Positions 27,891 through 36,880 of a stretch of DNA of 57,907 bases are shown here, piece by piece. The notes under the pieces were generated by a model. That model was given only the letters and a program-made list of their open reading frames with translations, did no database searches and was not told the DNA's origin. Source of the DNA: CAYFPS01 sp964345075 (GTDB taxonomy: Bacteria > CAIWAD01); the NCBI GenBank assembly GCA_964345075.1, contig CAYFPS010000019.1, positions 1 to 57,907 of the forward strand, written 5' to 3'. Made by a program: the position numbers and the translations under genes. The stretch's first letter is position 1. The number at the start of each line of letters is the position of its first letter.

Positions 27891-29606
27891 ATGAGTCATA
27901 GCACCACTACGGAATGGAAAAGCCTTTCCGAGCTCTATCCCGCACTTGATCGTGAACACTGGGAAAGCCTCTTGAGCGAAAGCCTCAAGGGTCGGGCGGC
28001 CAGCAGCCTTGAAAGCGAACTCTTTCCCGGTTTCATGATTGAAGCCATCCATTTTCATGGCGAAGAGAAAACCAGTTCTGCTGCCGGAAGCTGGATCAAA
28101 CAGGCCGGCGCCCGCCCCCGTCAGCTGCTCCAGGTTGAAAGCCAGGCGCAGCTGGAGAGTGGCCTGAAGGACCTTGGCGAGATTGGCCAAAGCCAGATCG
28201 TGTTTGATCTGGGCTGCTGGCTCAAGGCCGGACAGTCGCTTGATGCTGCTCTGGCGCTGCTGAAGGCTGATGGTCGCGATTGGCTGCTGGAGTGGCCCGA
28301 AGCCGATGTCGCCACTCTGGAGGCCTGCCGAAAGGCTGGCTGTCTTGACAAGCTCGAGCAGGACGCCTGGAGTCCGGCGCTGCTGGCTGGCAGCCTGGAG
28401 GTGGCGCCTGTTGATCCGGCCCGCCCGCAGCGCGTCAGCGCTCATCTGCTGCAGGAAGCCGGTGCCGATGCAGCAACCGAGCTGGCCGGCTGGCTGGCGC
28501 TTTTCGCCTGCCGCCTGCGCGAACTGGAAGCCGCAGGTAGCGATTCCGCCATGGCCCGCCTGCGACATGAACTGGTTCTGGACAGCGATCTCTTTCCGGA
28601 ACTGGCCAAGCTTCGCGCCGCTCGCCTGCTTGCCGCAAGGTTGATTGACAGCAGCGGAACGGGTGATGGCTTTATTCAGCTCTGCGGACGCTCCAGTCGT
28701 CGCAGTTTTACTGCCCTTGACCCATGGAACAACCTGCTTCGAACAAGCCTGCAGGCGCTGGCGGCGCACGCCGCCGGTCTGGAAGGCTTTCAGCTGCTTG
28801 AACCGATGGCCCTGCTTGGACCGGCCAGCGAAATGGAGCGCCGTGTTACATGGAACCAGCATCTGATTCTGGCCGGCGAGGGCTGGCTGGATGCGGTGCG
28901 GGATCCCGGCGCGGGCAGCCTGCATCTGGAGAACCTTACGCTGCGCCTGGCCGAAATCGCCTGGCAGCGCTTTCAGCAGATTGAAGCTGCAGGTGGACTG
29001 GCAAAGGCCTCCGGTCGCCAGCTGCTGGAGGAGATGATTGTCACCCACCGCAACTGGCTGAACCAGCAGTTTGCCACGCGTCGCCGAGTGCTGGTGGGAG
29101 TTGGCAACTATGCCGACGGCCGGGCCAGACTGGATACCCCGCGCCTTCCCGGCGAAAAATCAGAAGCCGGACTTGGCCTCTATCGCCCGGCCGCCATGCT
29201 GGAAAACCTGCGCCTGAAAGCCCAGCGTCTGGCCGACAATCTGGGCGAGAGGGCGCGGATTCTGCTGCTGCCTGCCGGCGACTACCTCAAGGCCAAACCC
29301 CGTCTGGACTTTGCCCGGGGTTTTCTGGCAGTTACGGGTCTCGAGCTTGTCGAATGTGCAGCCAGCGCCACTTCGGCAGAGGCCATAAGCAGCCTGCTGG
29401 AGCAGCCCGCGGCAGCGATCGTGCTGTGCGGACCCGATGAGCTGCTCGAGGAGTGGCTTATGGAGCTGTGCGCCCACGAATCCTTGCCGCCCGTTTATGT
29501 TGCCGCGCCGGCTGTATCACGGCCGGTAGCCGGGTTCCTTCACCGCAAGGCCGATCAGCCGGAACTCATCAAGGCCATGCTTAAGCAGATGGAGGCGGGG
29601 CAATGA
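27891..29606 (+). CDS. mutA: Methylmalonyl-CoA mutase small (beta) subunit
   Basis: The 571-residue protein has the TIM-barrel region of methylmalonyl-CoA mutase and a degenerate C-terminal B12-domain lacking the D-x-H-x-x-G motif, as expected of the non-catalytic subunit. Recognisable parts are residues 21-50, the segment W-N-N-L-L-R-T-S-L-Q-A-L-A-A, and L-R-L-A-E-I-A-W-Q-R-F-Q-Q-I-E-A-A-G-G. It pairs with MutB, which follows with a four-base overlap. Its leader carries a sigma-54-like promoter and palindromes. A TGTATCAC octamer lies at 29513 (Val-Ser). Confidence 0.92.
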   Translation: MSHSTTTEWKSLSELYPALDREHWESLLSESLKGRAASSLESELFPGFMIEAIHFHGEEKTSSAAGSWIKQAGARPRQLLQVESQAQLESGLKDLGEIGQSQIVFDLGCWLKAGQSLDAALALLKADGRDWLLEWPEADVATLEACRKAGCLDKLEQDAWSPALLAGSLEVAPVDPARPQRVSAHLLQEAGADAATELAGWLALFACRLRELEAAGSDSAMARLRHELVLDSDLFPELAKLRAARLLAARLIDSSGTGDGFIQLCGRSSRRSFTALDPWNNLLRTSLQALAAHAAGLEGFQLLEPMALLGPASEMERRVTWNQHLILAGEGWLDAVRDPGAGSLHLENLTLRLAEIAWQRFQQIEAAGGLAKASGRQLLEEMIVTHRNWLNQQFATRRRVLVGVGNYADGRARLDTPRLPGEKSEAGLGLYRPAAMLENLRLKAQRLADNLGERARILLLPAGDYLKAKPRLDFARGFLAVTGLELVECAASATSAEAISSLLEQPAAAIVLCGPDELLEEWLMELCAHESLPPVYVAAPAVSRPVAGFLHRKADQPELIKAMLKQMEAGQ

Positions 29607-31750
29607 CACGCATTCCAGATTTTTCAGGCGTGGACTTTGCCGCGCTGACAGCCCCTGAGCGCAAGGTCGAAGCAGGCGAGCGCCTTACTCCGGAAGGCCT
29701 TAACCTCAAGGATCATTATTCCACGCAGGCCGAAGTTCCCGAGCACTGTCGGTATGGCGCGGGAGCACCGCCCTTTCTGCGCGGCCCCTATCCGGCCATG
29801 TACGCATCCCGGCCATGGACCATTCGCCAGTATGCGGGCTTTTCCACGGCTGAAGAAAGCAATGCCTTCTATCGGCGCAATCTGGCTGCCGGGCAGAAGG
29901 GGCTGAGCATCGCCTTCGACCTGGCCACCCACCGTGGCTATGACAGTGATCATCCCCGGGTTGTAGGCGATGTGGGCAAGGCGGGTGTGGCCATCGACAG
30001 CATTCTGGACATGGAAATCCTCTTCAAGGATATTCCGCTGGATCAGATGTCGGTCAGCATGACCATGAACGGTGCCGTGCTACCTGTGATGGCGCTCTAC
30101 ATTGTGGCCGCCGAAGAGCAGGGTGTATCACAGGAAAAGCTCTCCGGAACGATTCAGAACGACATTCTGAAAGAGTTCATGGTCAGAAACACCTACATCT
30201 ATCCGCCCGCTCCCAGCATGCGGATCATTGCAGATATTTTCCGCCATACCAGCCGCCACATGCCTCGCTTCAACAGCATCAGCATTTCGGGCTATCACAT
30301 GCAGGAAGCTGGCGCCACGGCGGATATCGAGCTGGCCTACACGCTGGCTGACGGGCTGGAATATGTGCGGGCAGGCATTGCTGCCGGACTGGACATCGAT
30401 GCCTTCGCCCCGCGTCTGAGTTTCTTCTGGGCCATCGGCATGAATCACTTCATGGAAGTGGCCAAGCTGCGGGCCGGTCGCCTGCTTTGGTCCCGCCTGC
30501 TGGCACCTTTCAAACCGAAGGATCCGCGCAGCCTTTGCCTGCGCACCCACAGCCAGACCTCGGGTTGGAGCCTGACCGAGCAGGACCCCTACAACAATGT
30601 GACACGCACGCTGGTCGAGGCTCTGGGCGCAAGCCTTGGTCACACGCAGAGTCTGCACACCAATGCCCTGGATGAGGCCATTGCCCTGCCCACCGATGCC
30701 AGCGCGCGGATTGCCCGTAATACACAGCTGCTCTTGCAGGAAGAATCCGGCATCTGCCGCCATGTGGATCCCTGGGGTGGCAGTCGATATCTGGAAAGCC
30801 TGACCGAAGAACTGATGGAGAAGGCCTGGGAGCATCTACAGGAAATCGAAGAGCTGGGCGGCATGGCCAAGGCCATTGAAAGTGGCCTGCCCAAGATGCG
30901 CATCGAAGAGGCCGCCGCCCGCCGTCAGGCCCGGATCGATTCAGGCAGCGATCTGATTGTCGGCCTGAATGCCCGTCAGGCGCGGGAAGAAACCGAGATC
31001 GAGATTCTGGAAGTGGATAACACGGCCGTGCGTGAGGCCCAGGTTGCGCGCCTCGAGAAGCTGCGTGCCGGCCGCGATGAACATCGTGTGACACACAGCC
31101 TGAATCAGCTGAGGCAGTCGGCCGCATCCGGCGAAGGCAACCTGCTGGAGCTGGCCATCGAGGCCGTGCGCGCCAGGGCCACGCTGGGCGAAATCAGTCT
31201 GGCGCTGGAAGAAGAGTTCGGACGGCATGAGGCCGGCATTCGCACAATCAGCGGTGTCTATTCAAGCGAGGCGCAGGGCATGGAAGCATTTCAGCAGGTC
31301 AGGGCCAGAACCGCCCGCTTTGCCGAACTGGAGGGCCGCCGGCCGCGGATTCTGGTGGTCAAGCTTGGGCAGGATGGACACGATCGCGGCGCCAAGGTGG
31401 TGAGTACGGCCTACGCTGACATGGGCTTCGATGTGGATGTGGGCCCGCTCTTTCAAACTCCGGAGGAAGCTGCCCGTCAGGCTGTTGAGAACGATGTGCA
31501 CATCATCGGGATGAGCAGTCTGGCCGCCGGACACAAGACCCTGCTACCGCAATTGGTTGCAGCCCTCAAGGATCTGGGCCGTGAGGACATCCTGGTTGTT
31601 GTCGGAGGCGTGATACCGCGCAAGGATTACCCCGAGCTGCTTAGTCAGGGCGCTGTGGCCATTTTCGGACCCGGTACCGTCATTCCGAAGGCGGCAGCCG
31701 AAATGCTCGACCTGCTCTTCAGGCATCTGGGTCACGGAGAGGAAAACTGA
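29603..31750 (+). CDS. mutB: Methylmalonyl-CoA mutase large (alpha) subunit
   Basis: This catalytic subunit isomerises methylmalonyl-CoA and succinyl-CoA using adenosylcobalamin. The 715 residues include the barrel with FDLATHRGYDSDHPRV, SMTMNGAVLP, RTHSQTSGWSLTEQDPYNN and the C-terminal cobalamin domain with the base-off motif D591-x-H593-x-x-G596 (KLGQDGHDRGAK). It points to propionate or branched-chain carbon metabolism. It overlaps meaB by one base. The octamer at 30124 reads Gly-Val-Ser-Gln. Confidence 0.98.
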   Translation: MTRIPDFSGVDFAALTAPERKVEAGERLTPEGLNLKDHYSTQAEVPEHCRYGAGAPPFLRGPYPAMYASRPWTIRQYAGFSTAEESNAFYRRNLAAGQKGLSIAFDLATHRGYDSDHPRVVGDVGKAGVAIDSILDMEILFKDIPLDQMSVSMTMNGAVLPVMALYIVAAEEQGVSQEKLSGTIQNDILKEFMVRNTYIYPPAPSMRIIADIFRHTSRHMPRFNSISISGYHMQEAGATADIELAYTLADGLEYVRAGIAAGLDIDAFAPRLSFFWAIGMNHFMEVAKLRAGRLLWSRLLAPFKPKDPRSLCLRTHSQTSGWSLTEQDPYNNVTRTLVEALGASLGHTQSLHTNALDEAIALPTDASARIARNTQLLLQEESGICRHVDPWGGSRYLESLTEELMEKAWEHLQEIEELGGMAKAIESGLPKMRIEEAAARRQARIDSGSDLIVGLNARQAREETEIEILEVDNTAVREAQVARLEKLRAGRDEHRVTHSLNQLRQSAASGEGNLLELAIEAVRARATLGEISLALEEEFGRHEAGIRTISGVYSSEAQGMEAFQQVRARTARFAELEGRRPRILVVKLGQDGHDRGAKVVSTAYADMGFDVDVGPLFQTPEEAARQAVENDVHIIGMSSLAAGHKTLLPQLVAALKDLGREDILVVVGGVIPRKDYPELLSQGAVAIFGPGTVIPKAAAEMLDLLFRHLGHGEEN

Positions 31751-32775
31751 TGGAACGCCGGCCCCCCGCCAGCCAGCTGCATGAAGGCCTGCTCAGGCAG
31801 GATCCTGCCGTACTGGGTAAGGCGATCACACTGGTGGAGAGCCGCCATCCTGAAGACCTGCTGCTGGCGGCCGAGCTGCTGGCCAGCCTGAAAGGGCCAA
31901 AGCGCCCCACCTTGAGGATCGGCGTTTCGGGAGCGCCGGGAGTTGGCAAAAGCACCTTCATCGATCGTTTTGGCACCATGCTCTGCAAGGCCGGACACCG
32001 CGTAGCGGTGCTGGCGGTGGATCCCTCCAGCTCGCTTTCCGGCGGCTCGATTCTGGGCGACAAGACCCGCATGGCCCATCTGGCCGCCGAGGCCAATGCC
32101 TTTATTCGTCCCAGTCCCAGCAGTGGCGTGCTGGGCGGTCTGGGTCGCAGAAGCCGCGAGAGTATTCTGCTCTGCGAGGAAGCCGGCTTCGACATTCTGC
32201 TGGTGGAGACGGTGGGTGTTGGCCAGAGTGAAGCGCAGATCCGCGAGCTATGTGATCTCTTCCTCCTGCTATTGTTGCCCGGCGCGGGCGACGACCTGCA
32301 GGGCATCAAGCGCGGCATCATGGAGCTGGCCGATCTTCTGGCCGTGAACAAATGCGAGGGCGAAAACCGCGAGCGCGCCTTGCGGACACAGGCAGACACG
32401 CAGGCCGCCCTGCACATGACGCAGAGCGGGGCAGGTGCCATGGAGCGGGTTCAGTTGATCAGCGCATTAAGCGGTGAAGGTCTTGAAGCGCTCTGGCAGT
32501 GGATTCGCCAGCGTGAGGCCGCCGACTCGGCTTCAGGCAGGAAGGCCAGTCGCCGCCTGGAGCAGGATGGCCGCTGGTTCCAGCATGAGCTGAAAGAGCG
32601 GCTGCTGGAAGAACTGATGGCCCGCGAGGGGCTTTCCACGCTTCTTCTGGAGCTGCAGTCTGAAGTGCTGGCCGGACGCATGAAGGCCGAAGAAGCCGTT
32701 CACGCCGTACTCACGGGCTGGCGGCAGTCCGGCAGCAATTTCCCCCGGACGGGTCAGTCATTTCCGAAGCCCTAA
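31750..32775 (+). CDS. meaB: Methylmalonyl-CoA mutase G-protein chaperone MeaB
   Basis: MeaB (ArgK-type GTPase) loads and protects adenosylcobalamin in the mutase. The 341-residue protein has Walker A GAPGVGKS at 61-68, the AVDPSSSLSGGSILGDKTRM segment, ETVGVGQSE (switch region) and N-K-C-E in place of the usual NKAD for guanine recognition. The substitution in that motif is slightly unusual but conserved in position. The gene order mutA-mutB-meaB and shared overlap show one operon. Confidence 0.95.
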   Translation: MERRPPASQLHEGLLRQDPAVLGKAITLVESRHPEDLLLAAELLASLKGPKRPTLRIGVSGAPGVGKSTFIDRFGTMLCKAGHRVAVLAVDPSSSLSGGSILGDKTRMAHLAAEANAFIRPSPSSGVLGGLGRRSRESILLCEEAGFDILLVETVGVGQSEAQIRELCDLFLLLLLPGAGDDLQGIKRGIMELADLLAVNKCEGENRERALRTQADTQAALHMTQSGAGAMERVQLISALSGEGLEALWQWIRQREAADSASGRKASRRLEQDGRWFQHELKERLLEELMAREGLSTLLLELQSEVLAGRMKAEEAVHAVLTGWRQSGSNFPRTGQSFPKP

Positions 32776-32839
32776 AGCTGCGAAGCTCTGAACTTCGCGA
32801 AGTCCTTGTCACACAAAGCCTCCTGGGCAAAACTCAAAC

Positions 32840-32855
32840 TGGCATCAGGCTTGCT
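32840..32855 (+). promoter_or_regulatory. Candidate sigma-54 promoter
   Basis: TGGCATCAGGCTTGCT fits TGGCACG-N4-TTGCW with both invariant doublets, GG and GC, ten bases apart. It lies 31 bases before the ATG at 32887, a suitable distance, in a 111-bp gap without other genes. An imperfect hairpin (GCGAAG / CTTCGC at 32780-32798) stands upstream; it has no T-tract. Confidence 0.55.
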
Positions 32856-32886
32856 ATAGCTCCCCGGTAACAAGACAGGGAGCCCC

Positions 32887-33204
32887 ATGAACTTCTATCC
32901 GAATGAACTTGTCCGCAGCCGCCTGAAAAGCGAGCCCAAGAGCCAGGATCGCATTCCCAAGTACCAGACCTACGAAGCCAAGCTGAGCATTCTGATCAGC
33001 GCCGAGCAGCACTCCTATCTGGAGGACATGGTGGCCCGCATCATGCGCAACCGCAAGGTCAAGCGTGAACGTATCACCAAAAACAGCGTGCTCAGGGCCA
33101 TGATCGACTTCATGCAGACGCTGGATCTGGACCTGGAAAACGTGCCCGACGAGCGCGAACTGCTCAAACGCATGTTCATGGCTCGCTTGAATAAAGCGCT
33201 ATAA
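32887..33204 (+). CDS. Small basic protein, predicted ribbon-helix-helix fold
   Basis: The 105-residue protein is strongly basic. Residues 30-80 read as strand (AKLSILIS) then two helices (SYLEDMVARIMRNRK and NSVLRAMIDFMQTL), the order of a ribbon-helix-helix DNA-binding domain as in CopG, ParG and Arc. There is no neighbouring ParA or toxin, so a partition or antitoxin role is not supported. An ACAGGGAG box precedes ATG 32887, which sits behind a sigma-54-like promoter. It is separate from the meaB operon and may be regulatory; this is inference. Confidence 0.6.
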   Translation: MNFYPNELVRSRLKSEPKSQDRIPKYQTYEAKLSILISAEQHSYLEDMVARIMRNRKVKRERITKNSVLRAMIDFMQTLDLDLENVPDERELLKRMFMARLNKAL

Positions 33205-33249
33205 ACAGAAAACCGATTAGGGTCAAGATGCTGAATATCAATTGGCGTA

Positions 33250-33278
33250 TTGACTCAAAGCTGGACTTTCGCTAGGAT
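33250..33278 (+). promoter_or_regulatory. Sigma-70-type promoter for the 254-residue protein
   Basis: TTGACT (33250-33255) and TAGGAT (33273-33278) are 17 bases apart. The -10 box lies within a 9-bp inverted repeat (see 33274-33309). Start would be about 33285, with GTG 33312 downstream. Confidence 0.65.
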
Positions 33279-33309
33279 TCCAGATGTCATTAGTGGCAAA
33301 TGGAATCCT
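33274..33309. promoter_or_regulatory. Inverted repeat over promoter and start
   Basis: AGGATTCCA (33274-33282) and TGGAATCCT (33301-33309) are exact complements, 18 bases apart. They overlap the -10 box and end two bases before the GTG start. It could be an operator in DNA or a stem in the mRNA. Confidence 0.7.
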
Positions 33310-33311
33310 GA

Positions 33312-34076
33312 GTGCTGCCTGAATTCACACATTCCGATGGTGGAGAAGAGCGGCGCAGGGAAGAGGGCGAGTCCCGCTTTCCCGCGCGGCGTAATCTGCG
33401 CTACATCCCGATCCACACTCGACCCCGGGAGTCCGATCCACCGCGGCCGCCCGTGGTGGAAGCCGCCCGCCTGCTTAAAAGCGGCGATGCTGCGGCAGCG
33501 CCTTCACCACATGAATCCGACAACACCATTCACGATCAGCTGAGTCGCATGGACCAGCGCATTCGTCATTTGCTGGGTCTGCTGGGAAACGGTGGCAGGG
33601 CGCAGTCGCAGGAAAGTCGCCCGCCTGTCAGCGAAGACTCCACGCCGCCTTCAGCGCAGGCTCTGCCCATCGACAATGACGATGAGCCTCGCATGCTGAT
33701 GCTCAGGCTGCGCGGCTACTATCAGGAATGGGCCAGCCTTTTGATGGAAGAAGAAGGCCCGGCGGAATCGCTGGCCGGTTTTGCCCAGTCCAGCTACGTG
33801 GATTTGCTGGAGCGCCATTTCTCGTTGTGCTTCATGCTGCTGGACCTGGATAGCAACCTGCTGCGCGTGTGTCACGCCAGCCATTTTCCGGCTGCCGGGC
33901 CCGCTCCTGCCCCTGGCACCAGAATCAAACTGGACGAGCACAGCCTGGAATCCTGGGTCCTGCTCAGCGATGAATCAGCTGACCTTCAGCTGGCCGCAAT
34001 GCGTTTTGCCCTTAACGGCGGAAGCCTGCTGATCTTTCCGCGAAAGCTGCCTGGAAGCGGGATTCAGCCTCTCTGA
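33312..34076 (+). CDS. Hypothetical protein
   Basis: The 254-residue product is not recognised. The N-terminus (EERRREEGESRFPARRNLRY) recalls PilZ-like EERR and R-R-x-x-R patterns but the rest does not follow the PilZ fold. Residues 60-115 are low in complexity; 125-240 contain helices (LRLRGYYQEWASLL and SYVDLLERHFSLCFMLLDLD) that hint at a compact domain. GTG 33312 is the first available start, just after the inverted repeat. The gene is preceded by its own promoter, and codon use matches neighbours. Function unknown. Confidence 0.6.
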   Translation: MLPEFTHSDGGEERRREEGESRFPARRNLRYIPIHTRPRESDPPRPPVVEAARLLKSGDAAAAPSPHESDNTIHDQLSRMDQRIRHLLGLLGNGGRAQSQESRPPVSEDSTPPSAQALPIDNDDEPRMLMLRLRGYYQEWASLLMEEEGPAESLAGFAQSSYVDLLERHFSLCFMLLDLDSNLLRVCHASHFPAAGPAPAPGTRIKLDEHSLESWVLLSDESADLQLAAMRFALNGGSLLIFPRKLPGSGIQPL

Positions 34077-34137
34077 TTGTGATTCCTCCCACTGATTTTC
34101 TAGCTTGAAAAGCTCCAATGCAAGCGATGGGGAAAGC

Positions 34138-36870
34138 ATGCCTTACCTTCTTTTTTTGATTCTGGCGACGCGCCTCTGGGCCGTGCCAGCCGCACCGGAC
34201 TGGCAGACTGTGGAAACAGATGCCGGATCACTTCGCTTGAAAGTGATGGGCGATGAATTCTGCAACTGGCTGGTCGACGAGCAGCGGGCCAGCCTTCTGA
34301 TGGACCGAAGCGGACGACTGTGTTACGCCCGCGTGGACGACTCGGGCCAACTGCTGCCTTCCTCGCGAATCTATGACCCGGCCCTCGCGGCCCCCGACTG
34401 GAGCATCGGGGCAATGCCGGATAGTCAGTGGATTGCCCGCGCCATTGATCCACTCAGACAGGAAGCCCATCGCCCCGCTGCCCGTGTCGAAAGGGTGGAA
34501 GGCCAGTGGGATGTTCTGCTGATCATGATTCAGTTCCCCGATCAGAACCATGTTTACCAGACCGATGACTTTGCGGCCATGATGAACGAAGCGGGCTACG
34601 ATGGTACCGGCAGCTTCAACGATTATTTCAGCGACATGTCCTATGGCCGCTATTCCACGCAGGCCAGTGTTACAGGCTGGTACACGGCCGAAAACGAACA
34701 CGACTACTACGGCTACAACCAGGGCTACCAGGTGGCCCGCCAGTTGGTACGCGAGGCCGTGCTGGCCGCCGATGCGGAGGTGGACTTCAGTCAGTACGAC
34801 AATAGCGGTGACGGTCGCGTGGACGCGCTGATGATTGTGCACACGGGCCACGGTGCCGAAGAAGGCGACCAGTCAAACATCTGGAGTCACCGCTGGAGTC
34901 TGGGCAACCAGGCGCTGGAGCTCGACGGTGTTGAAATCAATGATTACACCATGCAGCCGGAATTCCAGAATGGCTCACAGGCTGCAATCGGAGTCTATGT
35001 CCATGAATTCGGACACAACCTCGGGCTACCGGATCTTTACGACACGGATTACAGCTCATCGGGCCTGGGTAACTGGTGCCTGATGTCAGGCGGCTCCTGG
35101 GGCGGTGGCGGCGCTGGAGGAACGGCCGCTGTGCCTTCCACCATGAGTGCCTGGTGCCGCGATCAGCTGGGCTGGTCGACCCTGATTGAGCCGGGTGTGG
35201 AAGGCCTGTCCGAGTATGGCCTGGTGGCCACGCACCTGAGCGATACCATCGTACGCATTCCCATTGAAGGCAGCAATCAGTACTTCCTGGCCGAAAACCG
35301 CAACCGTCAGGCCTGGGACCAGCACCAGCCCATTGGCGGACTCTTTGTGTATCACATCGATGAGTCGGTCTGGGGTAACACGGAAGACGATCACTATCTG
35401 GTGGATCTGGAGCAGGCCGATGGTCTCAGGGACCTGAATCACGGTTATGGTTCTGATTCCGGCGATGTTTTTCCCGGAACGACCGGGAACCGCCACTTTG
35501 ACAGTTCGACCCAGCCTTCTTCGCTGCCCTATTTCGGCGAGGACTCCCCGGTTGCCATCACCCGCATCGGTGATCCTGCCGACACGCTGGTGGCCGACTT
35601 CTATTCCACCTTCCCGCACCAGAATCTGCGGACACTGGATGTGAACATCAGCTGGGACTCAACGGAGAATAACTGGGCCGATGCCGATGACATGCTGGAG
35701 CTGGAAATCATGCTCTACAACGAAGGTGCCGCTCAGGACAGCCTGTGGCTCTCGCTGTCTTCGCCCCATGAATCACTGATTGTTGATCCCGTTGAAATCC
35801 TTCAGCTGAATGTGCCGGCTGAAGGGCTTTTCGCAGCGCCCTATTTCAGCCTGACCATCAGCGAGAACGCACAGCCGGAACTTGTGCCGCTGGTGATTCA
35901 CTCCCGTAATGCCGAGGGCTGGACGCAGGATGTTGAAGCCTGGCTGCAAGTCGGACGCAGTGAGCTGCTGGTTGCCACGGACGGAATCGATGCTGGCCTG
36001 CTGGACTATTTCCGCGCCAGCACGCCGGAATGGGTTGGCAGCACGGAGTTCAGATCAGTTGAAGCAAGCGATCCGGCTCCCGAAGATCTCTTTCACTATC
36101 CGCGTGTGATCTGGCTTTGCGGAGCTGAGCAGACGCTGGAAGCCGATCGCGCGCTTGCCCTTGAAGCCTATTTGAACGGGGGCGGCAATCTGCTCTTAAG
36201 TGGTCAGCAGCTCTTTGCAGACGCCAGCTGGCTCGGCTTTGATGCAGGTGAGGAAGCTTCCGGAAACCCGCTGCTGACCGGTGATACAAGTGGCGGCCTG
36301 GTCTATGACAGCGAAATGGTCCTGCTACTGGGCTCGCTGGGTGCGGCCAATCAGCAGATGCCTGCGGCCTCGCTGCTTCTGCCCGAAAGCGCTCGAACGA
36401 TTCTTAACTGGGCTGCCAGCGGCTTGCCTGCGGCGGCCACGCTGGAAACCGATGGCGGACGCCTGCTCGTCTGTGCCTTCAGCCTCGAAGCCATTCACGG
36501 GATTGCGGCACCCTTCCTCTCGCAGGGACTCTTCCAGGAGCGCGCCTGGGCCTGGTTGGATGAGGGCATCGAAACCGATCTGCCCGAAGTTCCTGCAGCA
36601 AGGCCTGCGCAGATTGGCCTTTCCGCTGCCCCCAATCCATTCAATCCTGTCACACGGCTTTCGATCGATCTGCCGGAAGCCGGTAGCTACCGCCTGATGG
36701 TCTGGAATCTCAAGGGCCAGCTTGTATCACAGGAAGCAATGACAGCCACAGGATCGGGCCATGTGGATCATGTGCTTGACCTTGGGGAAGCGGCGGGCGG
36801 CCTGTATCTTGTGCAGGTGCGCGGCGAGCGCACAAGCTCCGAATGCCTGAGGTTGCTGCTGATCCCCTGA
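34138..36870 (+). CDS. Secreted M6-type metalloprotease with FCB C-terminal sorting/FlgD-like domain
   Basis: The 910-residue protein has a short signal peptide (1-16, before VPAAPDW), an M6 (immune inhibitor A-like) peptidase region with the zinc motif HEFGHNLGLPD at 289-299, and beta-rich middle domains. The C-terminus carries AAPNPFNPVTRLS (PNPFNP at 832-837) followed by a FlgD/type IX-like domain ending LLLIP. In FCB bacteria such a domain usually directs surface attachment or export. ATG 34138 follows GGGGAAAG; upstream residues were trimmed because they do not fit a signal sequence. Octamers lie at 35348, 36281 and 36723. Confidence 0.88.
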   Translation: MPYLLFLILATRLWAVPAAPDWQTVETDAGSLRLKVMGDEFCNWLVDEQRASLLMDRSGRLCYARVDDSGQLLPSSRIYDPALAAPDWSIGAMPDSQWIARAIDPLRQEAHRPAARVERVEGQWDVLLIMIQFPDQNHVYQTDDFAAMMNEAGYDGTGSFNDYFSDMSYGRYSTQASVTGWYTAENEHDYYGYNQGYQVARQLVREAVLAADAEVDFSQYDNSGDGRVDALMIVHTGHGAEEGDQSNIWSHRWSLGNQALELDGVEINDYTMQPEFQNGSQAAIGVYVHEFGHNLGLPDLYDTDYSSSGLGNWCLMSGGSWGGGGAGGTAAVPSTMSAWCRDQLGWSTLIEPGVEGLSEYGLVATHLSDTIVRIPIEGSNQYFLAENRNRQAWDQHQPIGGLFVYHIDESVWGNTEDDHYLVDLEQADGLRDLNHGYGSDSGDVFPGTTGNRHFDSSTQPSSLPYFGEDSPVAITRIGDPADTLVADFYSTFPHQNLRTLDVNISWDSTENNWADADDMLELEIMLYNEGAAQDSLWLSLSSPHESLIVDPVEILQLNVPAEGLFAAPYFSLTISENAQPELVPLVIHSRNAEGWTQDVEAWLQVGRSELLVATDGIDAGLLDYFRASTPEWVGSTEFRSVEASDPAPEDLFHYPRVIWLCGAEQTLEADRALALEAYLNGGGNLLLSGQQLFADASWLGFDAGEEASGNPLLTGDTSGGLVYDSEMVLLLGSLGAANQQMPAASLLLPESARTILNWAASGLPAAATLETDGGRLLVCAFSLEAIHGIAAPFLSQGLFQERAWAWLDEGIETDLPEVPAARPAQIGLSAAPNPFNPVTRLSIDLPEAGSYRLMVWNLKGQLVSQEAMTATGSGHVDHVLDLGEAAGGLYLVQVRGERTSSECLRLLLIP

Positions 36871-36880
36871 CGAGGTGAGA

